64,000 bases of DNA from the NCBI RefSeq assembly GCF_026072915.1, contig NZ_AP025943.1:1302001-1366000 (forward strand), written 5' to 3'. Positions 34,704 to 48,100 of this stretch are shown here, piece by piece. The DNA is from Akkermansia biwaensis. GTDB taxonomy: Bacteria; Verrucomicrobiota; Verrucomicrobiia; Verrucomicrobiales; Akkermansiaceae. Position numbers and translations under genes: made by a program. Each line of letters begins with the position of its first letter. The stretch's first letter is position 1. The notes under the pieces are model-generated. The model was not told the DNA's origin, searched no databases, and saw nothing but the letters and a program-made list of their open reading frames with translations.

Positions 34704-35509
34704 GGGGTCTGGTTCCAGATACCGGCAACAAGAGAGAGGCTATTTTCCATGTTCTGGATAGGATATCCTTTTGCCGGGCAGCTCATTTCAATGGAAACAA
34801 AGTGCTCGTATCCCCCATCTTCCAGAATTCGCTTTAAATCTGTCAGCAGTCTTTTACGCGGAGTAAGGGGAGCAAGCATGGGTTCGCTGAGATGAACATG
34901 GCTGATCATATGGACCTTATCCGCGACCAGGCTGAGCAGTTCTCCGTTGGTAATTACGCAGCCCGTATCCAAATTCAATTTAAAGCCGGGATGTGCGATT
35001 GCCTGGCAGAGATGAATGGCTTCTTTTACGGAGGTTACGAAGTTGCCGCCATAAATGCCCGGGTTAGGTTCCATGCCGATCACGCACCCATGGGCTGAAG
35101 CGAAATGGGCCAGCTTAGTGAAAAAATCAATAGCAGTCTCCCAGTCTTTTTCATCGTGGGAAATTCTATTTTTAGGACTGCCGAAGACAAGGTTGCGGAT
35201 ACCCCCTGCTTCAGCAAAAAGTACGGCCTGTTTGAGGTAGGCAAACAGTGCCTCCCGTTTTTCTGTTCCTTCAAACAATCGTAGTTCCGGATGTCCTGCG
35301 AGTAATGACTGCATGCTTGGCAAAGTAAATCCGTGCTCCCGCAGCCGGGCAGCAAGTTTTTGCATCGGAATAAGATGGGAGTAGGGGACTTCAGGGAAAA
35401 AACGGGTTGGTGCAATCTCCAGCCCAGTGAAGCCGTAATGTCTCATGAGGGCATAAACCGCCTCATCGTGTTGCTCCTTCCACGCTATATTGGAGACCGC
35501 CAGTTTCAT
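34700..35509 (-). CDS. sugar-phosphate isomerase/epimerase-like TIM barrel
   Basis: 269 residues. MKLAVSNIAWKEQHDEAVYALMRHYGFTGLEIAPT is the first beta strand of the AP-endonuclease-2/xylose-isomerase-like fold. GMEPNPGIYGG (E-x-N-P), FKLNLDTGCVIT, HVHLSEPMLAPL and VSIEMSC supply the metal-binding Glu, Asp, His and Glu expected of this family. It likely isomerises or epimerises a sugar, or cleaves a related bond. Overlaps of 4 bp with both neighbours show strong translational coupling. Substrate unknown. Confidence 0.82.
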   Translation of the reverse strand: MKLAVSNIAWKEQHDEAVYALMRHYGFTGLEIAPTRFFPEVPYSHLIPMQKLAARLREHGFTLPSMQSLLAGHPELRLFEGTEKREALFAYLKQAVLFAEAGGIRNLVFGSPKNRISHDEKDWETAIDFFTKLAHFASAHGCVIGMEPNPGIYGGNFVTSVKEAIHLCQAIAHPGFKLNLDTGCVITNGELLSLVADKVHMISHVHLSEPMLAPLTPRKRLLTDLKRILEDGGYEHFVSIEMSCPAKGYPIQNMENSLSLVAGIWNQTP

Positions 35510-36468
35510 GCGATTCCTCCTTTTGTGTTGCGGACGCGTTCCGCCTGCTGATGAAGGAAGGCTTTCAGCCTCCTCAGAACGTTTTCACGGTCTTGAAAGT
35601 AACCTCCTTCCACATGGCGGCTTTTCATGTTATAGTAAACAGGTTTTTTTCCGGGAATGTGATTGTGCAGGGTAAGTCCCAGACATTCCTCCGCCACTTC
35701 TGCACAGGAAAGTGGTTCGACGGCCATGTTAAGTATCTTCCAATCTTCTGCCAGACCGCGTTTGATTAATGGCCAGATATCTGAAATATCCAGAAAAGGA
35801 AAGACACTGCGGCTGTCTGTAAGGTGCCATGCCGTGAAATTGGATCTTTTGAGTATATCGAGAGCCGCTTTTTGTTTAGTTGCCGGAGATTCTCTGTTGA
35901 TGATATGGTTGTGGTCCCCTTCTTCCTCATAGACAGCTTCCAGCCGTTTTACCTCTTCGTCCTTAAGGGAAGATACCAGCTCCATCCATTTGCCGGCGGA
36001 AATCATGCTGGGAAGAGGATGCATCAAATCAAAGATGAAGTTTTTCTTTAACCCGTTGGCGAAGAGGGCTGGAAGGCGAACGATTAATGAAGAGGGGAAA
36101 TGTTTTCTCACCCAGCATTCGAGCTGGTAGCGGTTTTTTCCGTAGGCATCCTGGCGTGTTTCGTCAGGAATTGAAGATTCATCCGGAGAGGGAATAAAGG
36201 AGGAATACACATCAATCGTGGAAATGAGAATGAAGTGTTTGGCTTTTACCGTAGAAAGGCAGTCCATCAGTATTTGAATGGCCGCCTTGTCTTCCTCCGG
36301 GTGTAAATTGGCATACCATTTGACGGCATTTACTCCGGCGCATACGAGCAGGTCAAATTCCCCACCTTTAATTTCTTCAATATTCCGGGAATTAAAGAAT
36401 ACATCGAACTCGTGCTGCTCCCGGAGATTGCTTCCAACAAAACCTGTATGACCGATGAGAGCATCCAT
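35506..36468 (-). CDS. NAD-dependent epimerase/dehydratase-like protein
   Basis: 320 residues. LIGHTGFVGSNL at residues 4-15 is the dinucleotide motif of extended SDR enzymes (G-x-x-G-x-x-G). FILISTIDVYSSF is the catalytic strand, and YGKNRYQLECWVR has a Tyr with Lys in a Y-x-x-x-R arrangement that is not the canonical Y-x3-K, so activity may differ. LSCAEVAEECLGL fits the C-terminal substrate domain. It is the first gene of the cluster, driven by the palindromic promoter at 36554-36582. Confidence 0.75.
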   Translation of the reverse strand: MDALIGHTGFVGSNLREQHEFDVFFNSRNIEEIKGGEFDLLVCAGVNAVKWYANLHPEEDKAAIQILMDCLSTVKAKHFILISTIDVYSSFIPSPDESSIPDETRQDAYGKNRYQLECWVRKHFPSSLIVRLPALFANGLKKNFIFDLMHPLPSMISAGKWMELVSSLKDEEVKRLEAVYEEEGDHNHIINRESPATKQKAALDILKRSNFTAWHLTDSRSVFPFLDISDIWPLIKRGLAEDWKILNMAVEPLSCAEVAEECLGLTLHNHIPGKKPVYYNMKSRHVEGGYFQDRENVLRRLKAFLHQQAERVRNTKGGIA

Positions 36469-36553
36469 AAGGTGAGTTTAAACTGACAGTTAGTAAATAT
36501 GGAAGGCCCCTATTCTTGTTTCGAAATGGAATAAAATTTGTGAACCGGGAGCA

Positions 36554-36582
36554 ATGCTAACGGATTTACAATCCGGAGTCAA
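36554..36582 (-). promoter_or_regulatory. promoter with palindrome in spacer, glycan cluster
   Basis: Minus-strand TTGACT (36582-36577), 17-base spacer CCGGATTGTAAATCCGT, TAGCAT (36559-36554). Start near 36547, a leader of about 78 bases before the epimerase ATG. Spacer palindrome as at 8840 and 11007. Confidence 0.6.
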
Positions 36583-36774
36583 GCTACAGTTCTAAGGAAA
36601 AAACATTTGAGATAATTTTCTCTCTTATTTGTACGACTTCCATATTACGGAGGAATGGGGCCTTTCTAGTTTGGAATTAAATTAATCCTCAAGGGAAACA
36701 CAGAAGAAATTCTTCCATTCTTTCTTTATATTTTATAATAATAAATCACTTATTGTTAATAATATATGAGTATT

Positions 36775-36799
36775 ATTGATGATGAAATGCATCATCAAT
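36775..36799. repeat. 10-bp hairpin in AT-rich gap
   Basis: ATTGATGATG and CATCATCAAT are perfect reverse complements around AAATG. No T-run follows, so an operator or transcript hairpin is as likely as a terminator. Confidence 0.6.
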
Positions 36800-36979
36800 A
36801 TGGCGAATCATAAGATGTCACATCAATTGATGAAGGATTCAATGATTCTTATAAAAATGCCAGCCGGATTGTAAATCCGTTAGCATATAATTTACAAAGA
36901 GACGAACTGTTTTTATCTTTGTTTGAAATAAGGAAAGTTTTAGCTTGATTTAAATAGTACGCATGGTTATGAAACGCCG

Positions 36980-37495
36980 ATGGAAAATGAGTTGTTCCCG
37001 ATGGATGTTTCTGCACCCTGCCGTATCCTTTTCGTCTGCTTGGGCAACATTTGCCGTTCTCCCGCTGCGGAAATCATTTTCAAGACCATGGTAAGAAAGC
37101 AGAGGTTGGATGGAAGGATTGAAAGCGACTCCGCCGGCATGATCGGCTACCATCGGGGATGTCCTCCCGATGCCCGGATGCTGGAAGCCTTGAAAAAATA
37201 CGGCTACAGCAATCCAGGACTCAAATCACGCCCTGTCCGGAAGAATGACTTGGAAGAGTTTGATCTGATTGTGGGTATGGACCGGGAAAACCTGCGCGAT
37301 TTGAAGAAGATGGACAAGAATGGGCTCGCAGAACGAAAAATCGTACCCATGTGCTTTTTCGCAACCCATTTTCTGGATGAAGAGGTACCGGACCCCTATT
37401 ATGGCGACCGGGAAGGATTTGAACACGTCGTGAAACTTCTGGAAGATGCCTGCTCCGGTTTACTGGGACATTTGAAAAAACAGATGAATCCCTGA
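36980..37495 (+). CDS. low-molecular-weight protein-tyrosine-phosphatase
   Basis: 171 residues. ILFVCLGNICRSPAAEIIF contains the active-site loop C-x5-R-S (Cys20), and VPDPYYGDREGFEHVVKLL carries the general-acid Asp. This is a full-length cytoplasmic LMW-PTP. In Gram-negatives such enzymes often pair with tyrosine kinases that control polysaccharide export, which would fit the neighbouring glycan cluster, but no kinase is in the window. An alternative start is the ATG at 37001. It diverges from the cluster across the inverted-repeat region. Confidence 0.9.
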   Translation: MENELFPMDVSAPCRILFVCLGNICRSPAAEIIFKTMVRKQRLDGRIESDSAGMIGYHRGCPPDARMLEALKKYGYSNPGLKSRPVRKNDLEEFDLIVGMDRENLRDLKKMDKNGLAERKIVPMCFFATHFLDEEVPDPYYGDREGFEHVVKLLEDACSGLLGHLKKQMNP

Positions 37496-37629
37496 GAGGT
37501 GTCTAAGGCTATTATTTCATGATGTCAAAAGACTGCCGATATGACGGCTGTTGGGAGAAATGAATAGGAGTCGCTGTCCCTCATGCTTTTAAATGAAATT
37601 ACAAGGGTATCGTAATTTTTATAGACTTA

Positions 37630-38310
37630 TTATTGACTGACATTGCGGTCATGCATCATTTCATTAATGAATTCTTCCTTAAATTTGTTGGACTTTTCTA
37701 AATAATCTAATTGCTCTTTCAATGTTGTACATCTCATTTCAAGAAAAGAATATTTTTCTTCTTCTTTTATGGATATTTTATCTTTATTTTCAACACCTTC
37801 AAATTTTAACATTGCATATTCATGACTCCTATTTTTAAAATTGCCAAATTGTTCTATAATATAATCAATATTTATATCTCTGTAGTTGTTTTTAAGATAA
37901 TCCCTGAATTGGCGAAATACTGGCGCCATTTTTTTATTCATTTCAGCATGGGACATGTCTTTTTCATGGTCGGATATTTTTGATAAATTCAGCATCATCA
38001 CTGCATATTCTCTTTGAAATTCCTGGGTAGTGTTTTTTAAATTGATAGAAAATAAAATGCCTCGATAAAATGCAGCAGGTGCTAGTCCTTTCCAAGTAAA
38101 ACATTCCTCACCATTCATCGCGAGAAGAGTAGTAGCAATCACGTCAATGATGGCTTTTTTTCTTTCTTCCTTGAGAGTGTTTTCCATAGATCCATTTTGA
38201 CTTTGAGGTTTTTCAGTACCAGATTGATTCTCTTTGCAAGACGAGGTGAGCATCAATGAACTAAAAGAAACGATTTTTATTACTTTAAAAAACATATTAT
38301 TATTCAACAT
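37630..38310 (-). CDS. lipoprotein, candidate immunity protein of RHS locus
   Basis: 226 residues. The signal FKVIKIVSFSSLMLTSSC has a lipobox TSS-C, followed by a polar linker (KENQSGTEKPQSQNGS) and a mostly helical charged domain (KKAIIDVIATTLLAMNGEEC, EREYAVMMLNLSKISDHEKD-like, KEQLDYLEKSNKFKEEFINEM). No family recognised. It starts inside the end of the RHS C-terminal frame (11-bp overlap with ATG 38310; ATG 38295 is the alternative). Strand and position directly after a toxin-like tail suggest an immunity protein, an inference only. Strongly AT-rich, unlike its chromosomal surroundings. Confidence 0.55.
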   Translation of the reverse strand: MLNNNMFFKVIKIVSFSSLMLTSSCKENQSGTEKPQSQNGSMENTLKEERKKAIIDVIATTLLAMNGEECFTWKGLAPAAFYRGILFSINLKNTTQEFQREYAVMMLNLSKISDHEKDMSHAEMNKKMAPVFRQFRDYLKNNYRDINIDYIIEQFGNFKNRSHEYAMLKFEGVENKDKISIKEEEKYSFLEMRCTTLKEQLDYLEKSNKFKEEFINEMMHDRNVSQ

Positions 38311-38899
38311 CTTTTTTTTCTTTTGTGCAACAACATTCTTTTGGCACTTCTTTTTCTTTTTCTTTAGCATTTTTGAATTTGACAAATTCACTGCCACCCA
38401 TCCACAAGAATGAAGGTGTATATGGATTGCCTCCATCAAAATTTAATTTCCCCTTTGAACCAACTACTGTTCTACAAAAATGTTTACTTATGGATTCAGA
38501 AATAGAATTTTCACCCTTTGCGGATTGACATCCAAAAATTGCAGAAGTATTACACGGAAGAAGATTGTCTACAGGTAGACAGGTGGGCGGATATCTATGG
38601 GGATTTCCTTCTGTTTGACTTGACGCAATACTTTTTTGACCATTTGCAGCCGGGTCAAAAATCATTCTAGAGGGATTCGTAGACGAATGACCGATGTATA
38701 CAATTCCACACAAACATTTTTCTTTTTTCATTGTTTCTATAAGACATTCAGGTGTGTGAGACGGTACTTCTTTGATTGTTAAACAGTCCTTATCGAATTT
38801 TTTCTGTATCAACATTTTCACTTTTTCTACAACAGCTTTGGTATCAAATTTTTCGCCTACAATATTCCCATGTTGTGAATAGTGATTAAAAAGGTGCAC
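38300..38899 (-). CDS. clan-CD-protease-like C-terminal domain, detached from RHS by frameshift
   Basis: 199 residues from a GTG. The conserved-looking core is CLCGIVYIGHSS, with His after a hydrophobic strand, and SAIFGCQSAKGENSISESI, with Cys after a strand, then FCRTVVGSKG. The spacing of a GH and a C-x-S motif resembles the His-Cys dyad of CHAT/caspase-like (clan CD) peptidases. The RHS frame ends 38857 in KCTFLITIHNMGIL-stop. Adding one G near 38868-38870 would join it as ITIHNMGNIVGEKFDTKAVV, so this is probably the toxin tail of the RHS protein put out of frame, not an independent gene. Confidence 0.55.
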   Translation of the reverse strand: MHLFNHYSQHGNIVGEKFDTKAVVEKVKMLIQKKFDKDCLTIKEVPSHTPECLIETMKKEKCLCGIVYIGHSSTNPSRMIFDPAANGQKSIASSQTEGNPHRYPPTCLPVDNLLPCNTSAIFGCQSAKGENSISESISKHFCRTVVGSKGKLNFDGGNPYTPSFLWMGGSEFVKFKNAKEKEKEVPKECCCTKEKKDVE

Positions 38900-39654
38900 T
38901 TATACTCTGAAAGTGTTTTTAAATTTTCATTTAGTGCTTTTTCAAAACTTTCTAGACCATCTGGCTCATCCGGTTCGGGCGTAGAAGAAGTTGGTCTAGG
39001 TAGGGGCATATTTGCAGTTGGACTCCAGTAACAGTTATTCAATCCTAAATAGTCTATTTTGTTGTTGGCATTGGATACGAATTCATATAGATTCCATCCT
39101 CCCCGTTCGGTAATGGGGTCTCTGTTGATCCACCTGCCGTCTGTAGGGTTGAAATGCCGATAATTGTAATAGATGAGTCCCAATTCATCATCCATATATT
39201 CACAGGAAAAACGGAACTTATTAAATTGAGCAATATCACCTTCTGATTTAAGAACTTGTCCGAAGGAACTATATTCATATAATGCCTTTCTTTCCTTCTG
39301 TTCTCCAAAGATAGAAGTAACATTTTTTAAGGAATCGTATAGATAGTAAAAATGTTCTTTTTTGGCTGCCATGTTTTCTTTCCAGCATTTCATCATTAGA
39401 AGGCGTGTAGTTAATGGCTCATTTGGATCCCACCAATAGCTTTTTACCAACATAGCTTCAGGATGCATCAAATCTAGTTCGGCGATTTGTAAATAACCCC
39501 GGTAGAGATAATAAATGTGACTATCTGTTATTTTGTTGACTACAACTTTTTTTTCGAAGCATCGACCTATGCAATCATATTTAAAAGAAATCACTAGACG
39601 GTTATCTTCACTGGTGAAGGAGATAGGTCTGTCATTAGCATCATAGGAAACGTT
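38857..39654 (-). pseudogene. RHS core-domain segment beyond premature TGA
   Basis: Same frame as the large RHS gene, directly continuing after the TGA at 39655-39657: NVSYDANDRPISFTSEDNRL, then the RHS core LGLIYYNYRHFNPTDGRWIN followed by RDPITERGGWNLYEFV and NNKIDYLGLN. The core normally ends the shell and the variable toxin follows. A Trp codon TGG instead of TGA would restore STGVWNVSYDAND, a natural RHS sequence. The segment ends with a second lesion at 38857-38870. A downstream in-frame ATG at 39594 could start a separate product. Confidence 0.75.
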
Positions 39655-44631
<4,977 letters not shown>

Positions 44632-45117
44632 TGTCTTGTAACTTAGGTTTTTGAATGATTTGTAAAATGTAAAAATCAGGATCGGAGTTAGTTGTTTTAT
44701 TCAACCGTACAAGAGAGAAAAGGGAGAGAATGTTACAGGCAACTTACCTTGAATGATTGTGGTAATAGTTTGTGTCACAATGGTTTCCACGCCTTATACG
44801 TTTACGTGCGAATGTCCAGGTTTTTGGGAGAAGTAGGGACACCAGGAAAACAGCTTTTTCTTATTAACAGATTTTTGAACAAGGCGGGAACTGTATGAAC
44901 TGGAGCAATTGTAAAATCTCCCTTTTAATTGGTGTTGAACTGGCAATTTTCAACGTGTTTTAAGAGGAACCTTTCACGAGAGCGGAACAAGGGGCCGATG
45001 TCATCTAACAAATAGCTCCTGCTTTGCTGCGTGTGTTTTTTGCCATTCACGGATTTTCTTCTTGTCTTGAGAACCTAAAAGGGAGAGAAGATGGAGTGTA
45101 TAGAATCCCCTCCCTGC
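44632..45117. other. divergent intergenic region between RHS and alpha-2-macroglobulin genes
   Basis: AT-richer than the genes at its right side. No coding frame was accepted. Possible promoter for the plus-strand gene: TTGAAC, 17 bases, TTTTAA at about 44934-44962. GGGAGAG at 45081-45087 sits just before an in-frame ATG at 45091. Confidence 0.4.
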
Positions 45118-48100
45118 ATGAAACCTCATTTTTTTATTGCTGCCTGCCTATTAAGTATTTGCGGTATCGTCTCCTCTCTTGCCGCCACAACGGTGCGCTA
45201 TCCGTCTTCCGCTCCTTCCCATTTGGCGGCGGGACAGCCGTTCCAGCTCGTGTTTGACAAGGCCGTGGTGGCGTCCTCCGAGGTTGGCAAGCCGTTGAAG
45301 CCGGGCTTGCTGAGTGTTTCTCCAGACTTGAAGTTTTCTTCCAAATGGATTGCCCCTAATGTTTTAGAATGCCGTCCGCAGGATACCATCCCTTTCAGGG
45401 CCAGTTATGAATGGAAACCGGAGGAAGGAGCGCGTTTTCAGGACGGCTCCCTCATTCCGCAGGATGCCGTCCGTCTGACAGGACGCAGGAAGTTGAATGC
45501 CTATTTGGAATCTACAAGCCGTTATTGGAGGAATGATGAAGTTTATCCTTGGGAGAGTTTCTTCCTGGTGCTACCCGATTACGTTCCGGGAGAAGAGGCC
45601 CTGCTGAATAAGACTTATTTTACGACGATTCCGACGGATGAGCAGAAAAAATCCGGCGTGGAACCCCATACGATTGCTTCCAGAATGAGGCCGGCACTGT
45701 TGAAGGAGGTTCGGGAGGCGGAGGCGTACCGGGTAAGGTCCCGCGTGCGGGACAGAGAATTCCAGGGCAAACCGGACGATACGCCCGTTCCAGGCGTGTA
45801 CGTGGTGGAACCGGAAACCCTGTTTTCTTATGACGGCGTTTATCATTTCGTCATCCCGGAGGTTGGAGAGGCCTTTCCGCAGAGCAAAGAGCCTGAGAAG
45901 TGGGATGCGAGGCTGGGCAAGGTGGCCAAATTTTCCTGTTCCGCGTATTATGGCACGGTGTCAGATCAGGAAGGTCGTCTGACCATGAAATGGACGCAGC
46001 CGGTAAAGATAGAGAATGTGGATCAATTTTTCCGTGACCATGCCGAGTTTTTCATCGGGAAAAATAACAACCCCATGCCTTATGATGAAAAGGCCCGCGG
46101 CTTTACCGCCATGGTGGAGAATGAGGTTACGGGACAGAATCAAGAGGTAGTGATGCGCCCGGATCATGAACGTCTGGCAAAAATGAAGCTCGTGCGGCCG
46201 GATTGGTACGGTTCCCTGCCCGTGCTGATATGCGGAAGCAATCCCGTCTTTAATTTAAAATGGAGGTGGAAAAACGTCCGTTCCGTGGACGGCCAGAGGC
46301 TGGAAGGCACAAATGCCGGCTCCCATGTGGAAGTGCGCCCGGAAAATCCCTCCCTGTTTCTGGATGCGGGGAATAACGGCATCATGTCTGCCGGGGCGCG
46401 CAAATTGAAGGCTTCCGTCAGCAATTTGAAGGATTTGACCGTACGCGGTTACCGCATTCGTGAAGATGCGCAGCACCGGACGCTCACAGCCTACAAGAAG
46501 ATTTACGAACGGGACCAGGCGGCTCCGCTGCCGCGTACCGTCACGGACAAGGACGACAGGCATTTTCTTCCTGCCGAACTCCTTTCCGCAGACAGAAAGG
46601 AAATGATGAAGGTGGATGTGCGCGGCAAGACGGAAGCCGTGATCGGATTGGATGAGCTTTTCGGCGGGAAGGCGGACCCGGGCATGTACTTCATTGAGGT
46701 GGAAGGGCAGGTGAGCGATCCGGTATTGGCGGCGTACAAGCTTTTCGGCGTGCCGGGACCGGACGGGACCAGGAAGGAGTTCAACAAGGAGAAGCAGGCC
46801 GCCTACGCCGTACAGGCTGTCGTGCAGGTGACGGACCTGGGCGTCCTGCACAAGAAGACGGCGGATGACATGTTCGTGTACGTATATTCTCTGGCTACGG
46901 GCAAGGCGGCGGAAAAGGCGGAAGCACAGCTTCTGGATGCGGACGGCAGTCTTCTTGCATCCGCCTCCGTGGAGAAGGGCACGGTACGCCTGCCCATGAG
47001 CGGAAAGGCCGCCTATTTGCGCGTCCAGTCCGGGGCGGACAGTTATCTGAGCCCCTTAAAGGATTGGAACGGCCGCGTGGGGCTGTGGTCTTTTGACGTG
47101 GAGACGCTGCCTTACTGGTGGAATGAACTTGGCCTGAACCCTGCCACCACGGCGGAGAACAAGGTGTTCATGTTTTCGGACAGGAATCTGTACCGTCCGG
47201 CGGAGACAATGCATTTGAAAGGGATCATGCGTACCTTGCTGGATAACAAGCTCAGCGTGACGCCCGTGGAAGAGGTGCAGCTGACGATCCGGGACGGTCG
47301 GCAGCGTGAAGTTGCCGTCAGGCAGGTAAAACCGTCGGATGCAGGTACGTTTGATCTGGATTTCACCTTCCCGGAAGGGGAAACGGGGATGTATTCCATT
47401 ACCGCCAAATTGCGGTTGAAAGGAGATGCGGAGGAAGATTCCGATGAAGACAACGACGGCGAGTACGACAGCAACCGCTATTACCGCAGGGAGTTCAACC
47501 GGAAGAACCGGGAGTTCCGCTATTCCGTGGAGGTGGCGGAGTTCAAGCGCAATGAGTTTGAAGTGGAATCCGTGATTCATGACCTCAAACCCGGCGACAA
47601 GGTGTTGAAGGCCGACGTGAAAGCCACGAATTTCACCGGAACGCCCGTTTCCGGAGGCAAGGTGAACTGGGGGCTGCGCAGCATTTTTTCCAATTTTTAT
47701 CCGGCAGGATACAAGGATTACCGTTTCGGTGATTACCGGAATGAGGATTACGGGTATTGGGACGCTTATTACGGTTATTCCGGCGGAAGTCCCTCGTCAG
47801 GAATGCAGCAGCAGTCCGCTGTTCTGGACGCGAACGGGAAGAATGCCGTGGAGTTTTCCCTGGACGGGCAGGCTTTTCCGCGCGTCCGGAAATTGATACT
47901 GACCGCTTCCGTTACCAACGGGAATGAGCAGTTGATCAAGGCTGCGCGCAATGCCACGTGGAATCCCGCCTCCGTATTCGTGGGCGTGAAGAATATTTCC
48001 TCCATCTGCCGCCAGGGTACGCCGCTGGATTTGCGGCTGATTGCCGTGGGTCTGGACGGCAAGCCTTACGCCGGAGGGGATTTGCCGTTGAATTTGGAGG

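Larger units (their letters stand above)
36554..36886. repeat. 23-bp perfect inverted repeat pair
   Basis: Positions 36554-36576 and 36864-36886 are exact reverse complements, each containing the CGGATTGTAAATCCGTTA core in opposite orientation. The left copy is the cluster promoter spacer plus -10 box. The right copy faces the phosphatase gene and is followed by TATAAT (36886-36891) but lacks a TTGACA box. Read directly from the sequence. Confidence 0.85.
36469..36979. other. AT-rich intergenic region with inverted repeats
   Basis: No open frame with coding character. It holds the cluster promoter (36554-36582), a 23-bp inverted repeat pair bounding 36577-36863, a strong hairpin at 36775-36799 (ATTGATGATG/CATCATCAAT), and imperfect inverted matches around 36500-36515 and 36651-36667 (AGGCCCC / GGGGCCT with flanks). 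The central part is strongly AT-rich compared with both sides. Confidence 0.6.

Noticed and set aside
36864-36886. tRNA-like anticodon arm outside a tRNA
   Set aside because: The sequence resembles the tRNA-Tyr anticodon region but no acceptor, D or T arm surrounds it; treated as promoter element and inverted repeat instead.
44632-45090. Short open frames in the RHS to macroglobulin gap
   Set aside because: No start context, no conserved pattern and AT-rich non-coding look.
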